A stretch of DNA of 6,210 nucleotides from Acidobacteriota bacterium (GTDB taxonomy: Bacteria > Acidobacteriota > Thermoanaerobaculia > Multivoradales > JAHEKO01), in assembly GCA_027296385.1 (NCBI GenBank), contig JAPUJD010000148.1, positions 1 to 6,210 on the forward strand, read 5' to 3'. The position numbers were made by a program, and so were the translations under genes. Below are positions 6,045 to 6,210 of this stretch, piece after piece. A model generated the notes under the pieces. The model was not told the DNA's origin. It did no database searches and was given only the letters and a program-made list of their open reading frames with translations. The first letter of the stretch is position 1; each line of letters starts with the position of its first letter.

Positions 6045-6066
6045 GTCACTCGTCCTGAGGCTGCCA

Positions 6067-6084
6067 GGGGCATGTCATGCCACC
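6067..6084. other. Small hairpin downstream of mpl
   Basis: GGCATG and CATGCC flank a single T at 6069-6081, a 13-bp odd-centred palindrome. As RNA it would form a short stem with loop TGTCA, extended by two G-C pairs past a bulged A at 6082. It begins 22 bp after the mpl stop and may mark the transcript end. There is no T-tract, so calling it a terminator is tentative. Confidence 0.4.
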
Positions 6085-6138
6085 CTCGCAGGCCGTCTCG
6101 CACAATGGTCTCGGGCTCAAGTCGGCCCAGATGCCCTG

Positions 6139-6147
6139 TGTTACGAT
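6139..6147 (+). promoter_or_regulatory. Candidate extended -10 promoter for a feature beyond the right edge
   Basis: TGTTACGAT matches TGn-TAnnnT, and predicted transcription would begin near 6154. No -35 match is obvious. The 6045-6210 stretch contains no credible coding frame, so the promoter would serve a gene or RNA starting at or beyond the window edge. Confidence 0.4.
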
Positions 6148-6169
6148 CACCGCCGGTCGGCGTCTAGTT

Positions 6170-6209
6170 CTTCGTGCGGCAAGTTCGTTACCCAGCTTAC
6201 CGCACGGAG
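6170..6209. other. Imperfect hairpin at the right edge
   Basis: CTTCGTGCGGCAAG (6170-6183) pairs with CTTACCGCACGGAG (6196-6209) over 14 positions, with one G-U pair and one C-A mismatch, around a 12-nt loop. It begins about 16 nt after the transcription start predicted for the 6139-6147 promoter, so it could be a leader structure, the start of a structured RNA, or a protein-binding site. I do not recognise a known RNA family. Confidence 0.45.
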
Positions 6210-6210
6210 C

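Noticed and set aside
6045..6210. tRNA or known riboswitch in the right-hand non-coding stretch
   Set aside because: No cloverleaf, T-loop consensus or recognisable aptamer core is present. Only short stems were found.

Overview
This 6.2 kb window is a high-GC, tightly packed bacterial chromosome segment. It holds five recognisable protein genes, four on the + strand and one on the - strand, mostly concerned with peptidoglycan. The ligase Mpl and the amidase suggest a diderm with a meso-diaminopimelate wall. GC-rich codon use, an apparently leaderless start and the mix of families would suit Acidobacteriota or another deep-branching high-GC diderm phylum. That placement is an inference from style, not from a marker gene.

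Layout. Positions 1-2578 form one operon: the 3' part of an AMIN-type N-acetylmuramoyl-L-alanine amidase (cut by the window's left edge), a membrane-anchored GerMN-domain protein and glutamate racemase (murI). They are joined by 4-bp ATGA and GTGA overlaps, so translational coupling is likely. A 93-bp intergenic region with nested perfect palindromes follows. Then comes rph (RNase PH, 2672-3487), which appears to have its own promoter placed so that the mRNA would begin at the ATG. rph converges with a DUF1573 exported protein (4575-3568, - strand). The 80-bp gap between them carries a 26-bp perfect inverted repeat. A short sequence from the palindromic region upstream of rph recurs in this gap in inverted orientation (17 of 18 bases), so rph is flanked by related repeat sequence.

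The DUF1573 gene and mpl (4638-6044) diverge from a 62-bp intergenic region in which two back-to-back promoters appear to overlap. Positions 6045-6210 contain no gene. They hold a small hairpin, an extended -10 promoter candidate and an imperfect hairpin at the right edge.

How the genes fit together: the amidase removes stem peptides from glycan, MurI supplies D-glutamate for new stem peptides, and Mpl reattaches recovered tripeptide to UDP-MurNAc. GerMN is a usual partner of wall-processing enzymes, and gerM, a racemase gene and rph are also neighbours in Bacillus. I found no CRISPR array, tRNA, rRNA, transposase or clearly novel defence or metabolic system. The most interesting material is the intergenic repeat and promoter architecture.
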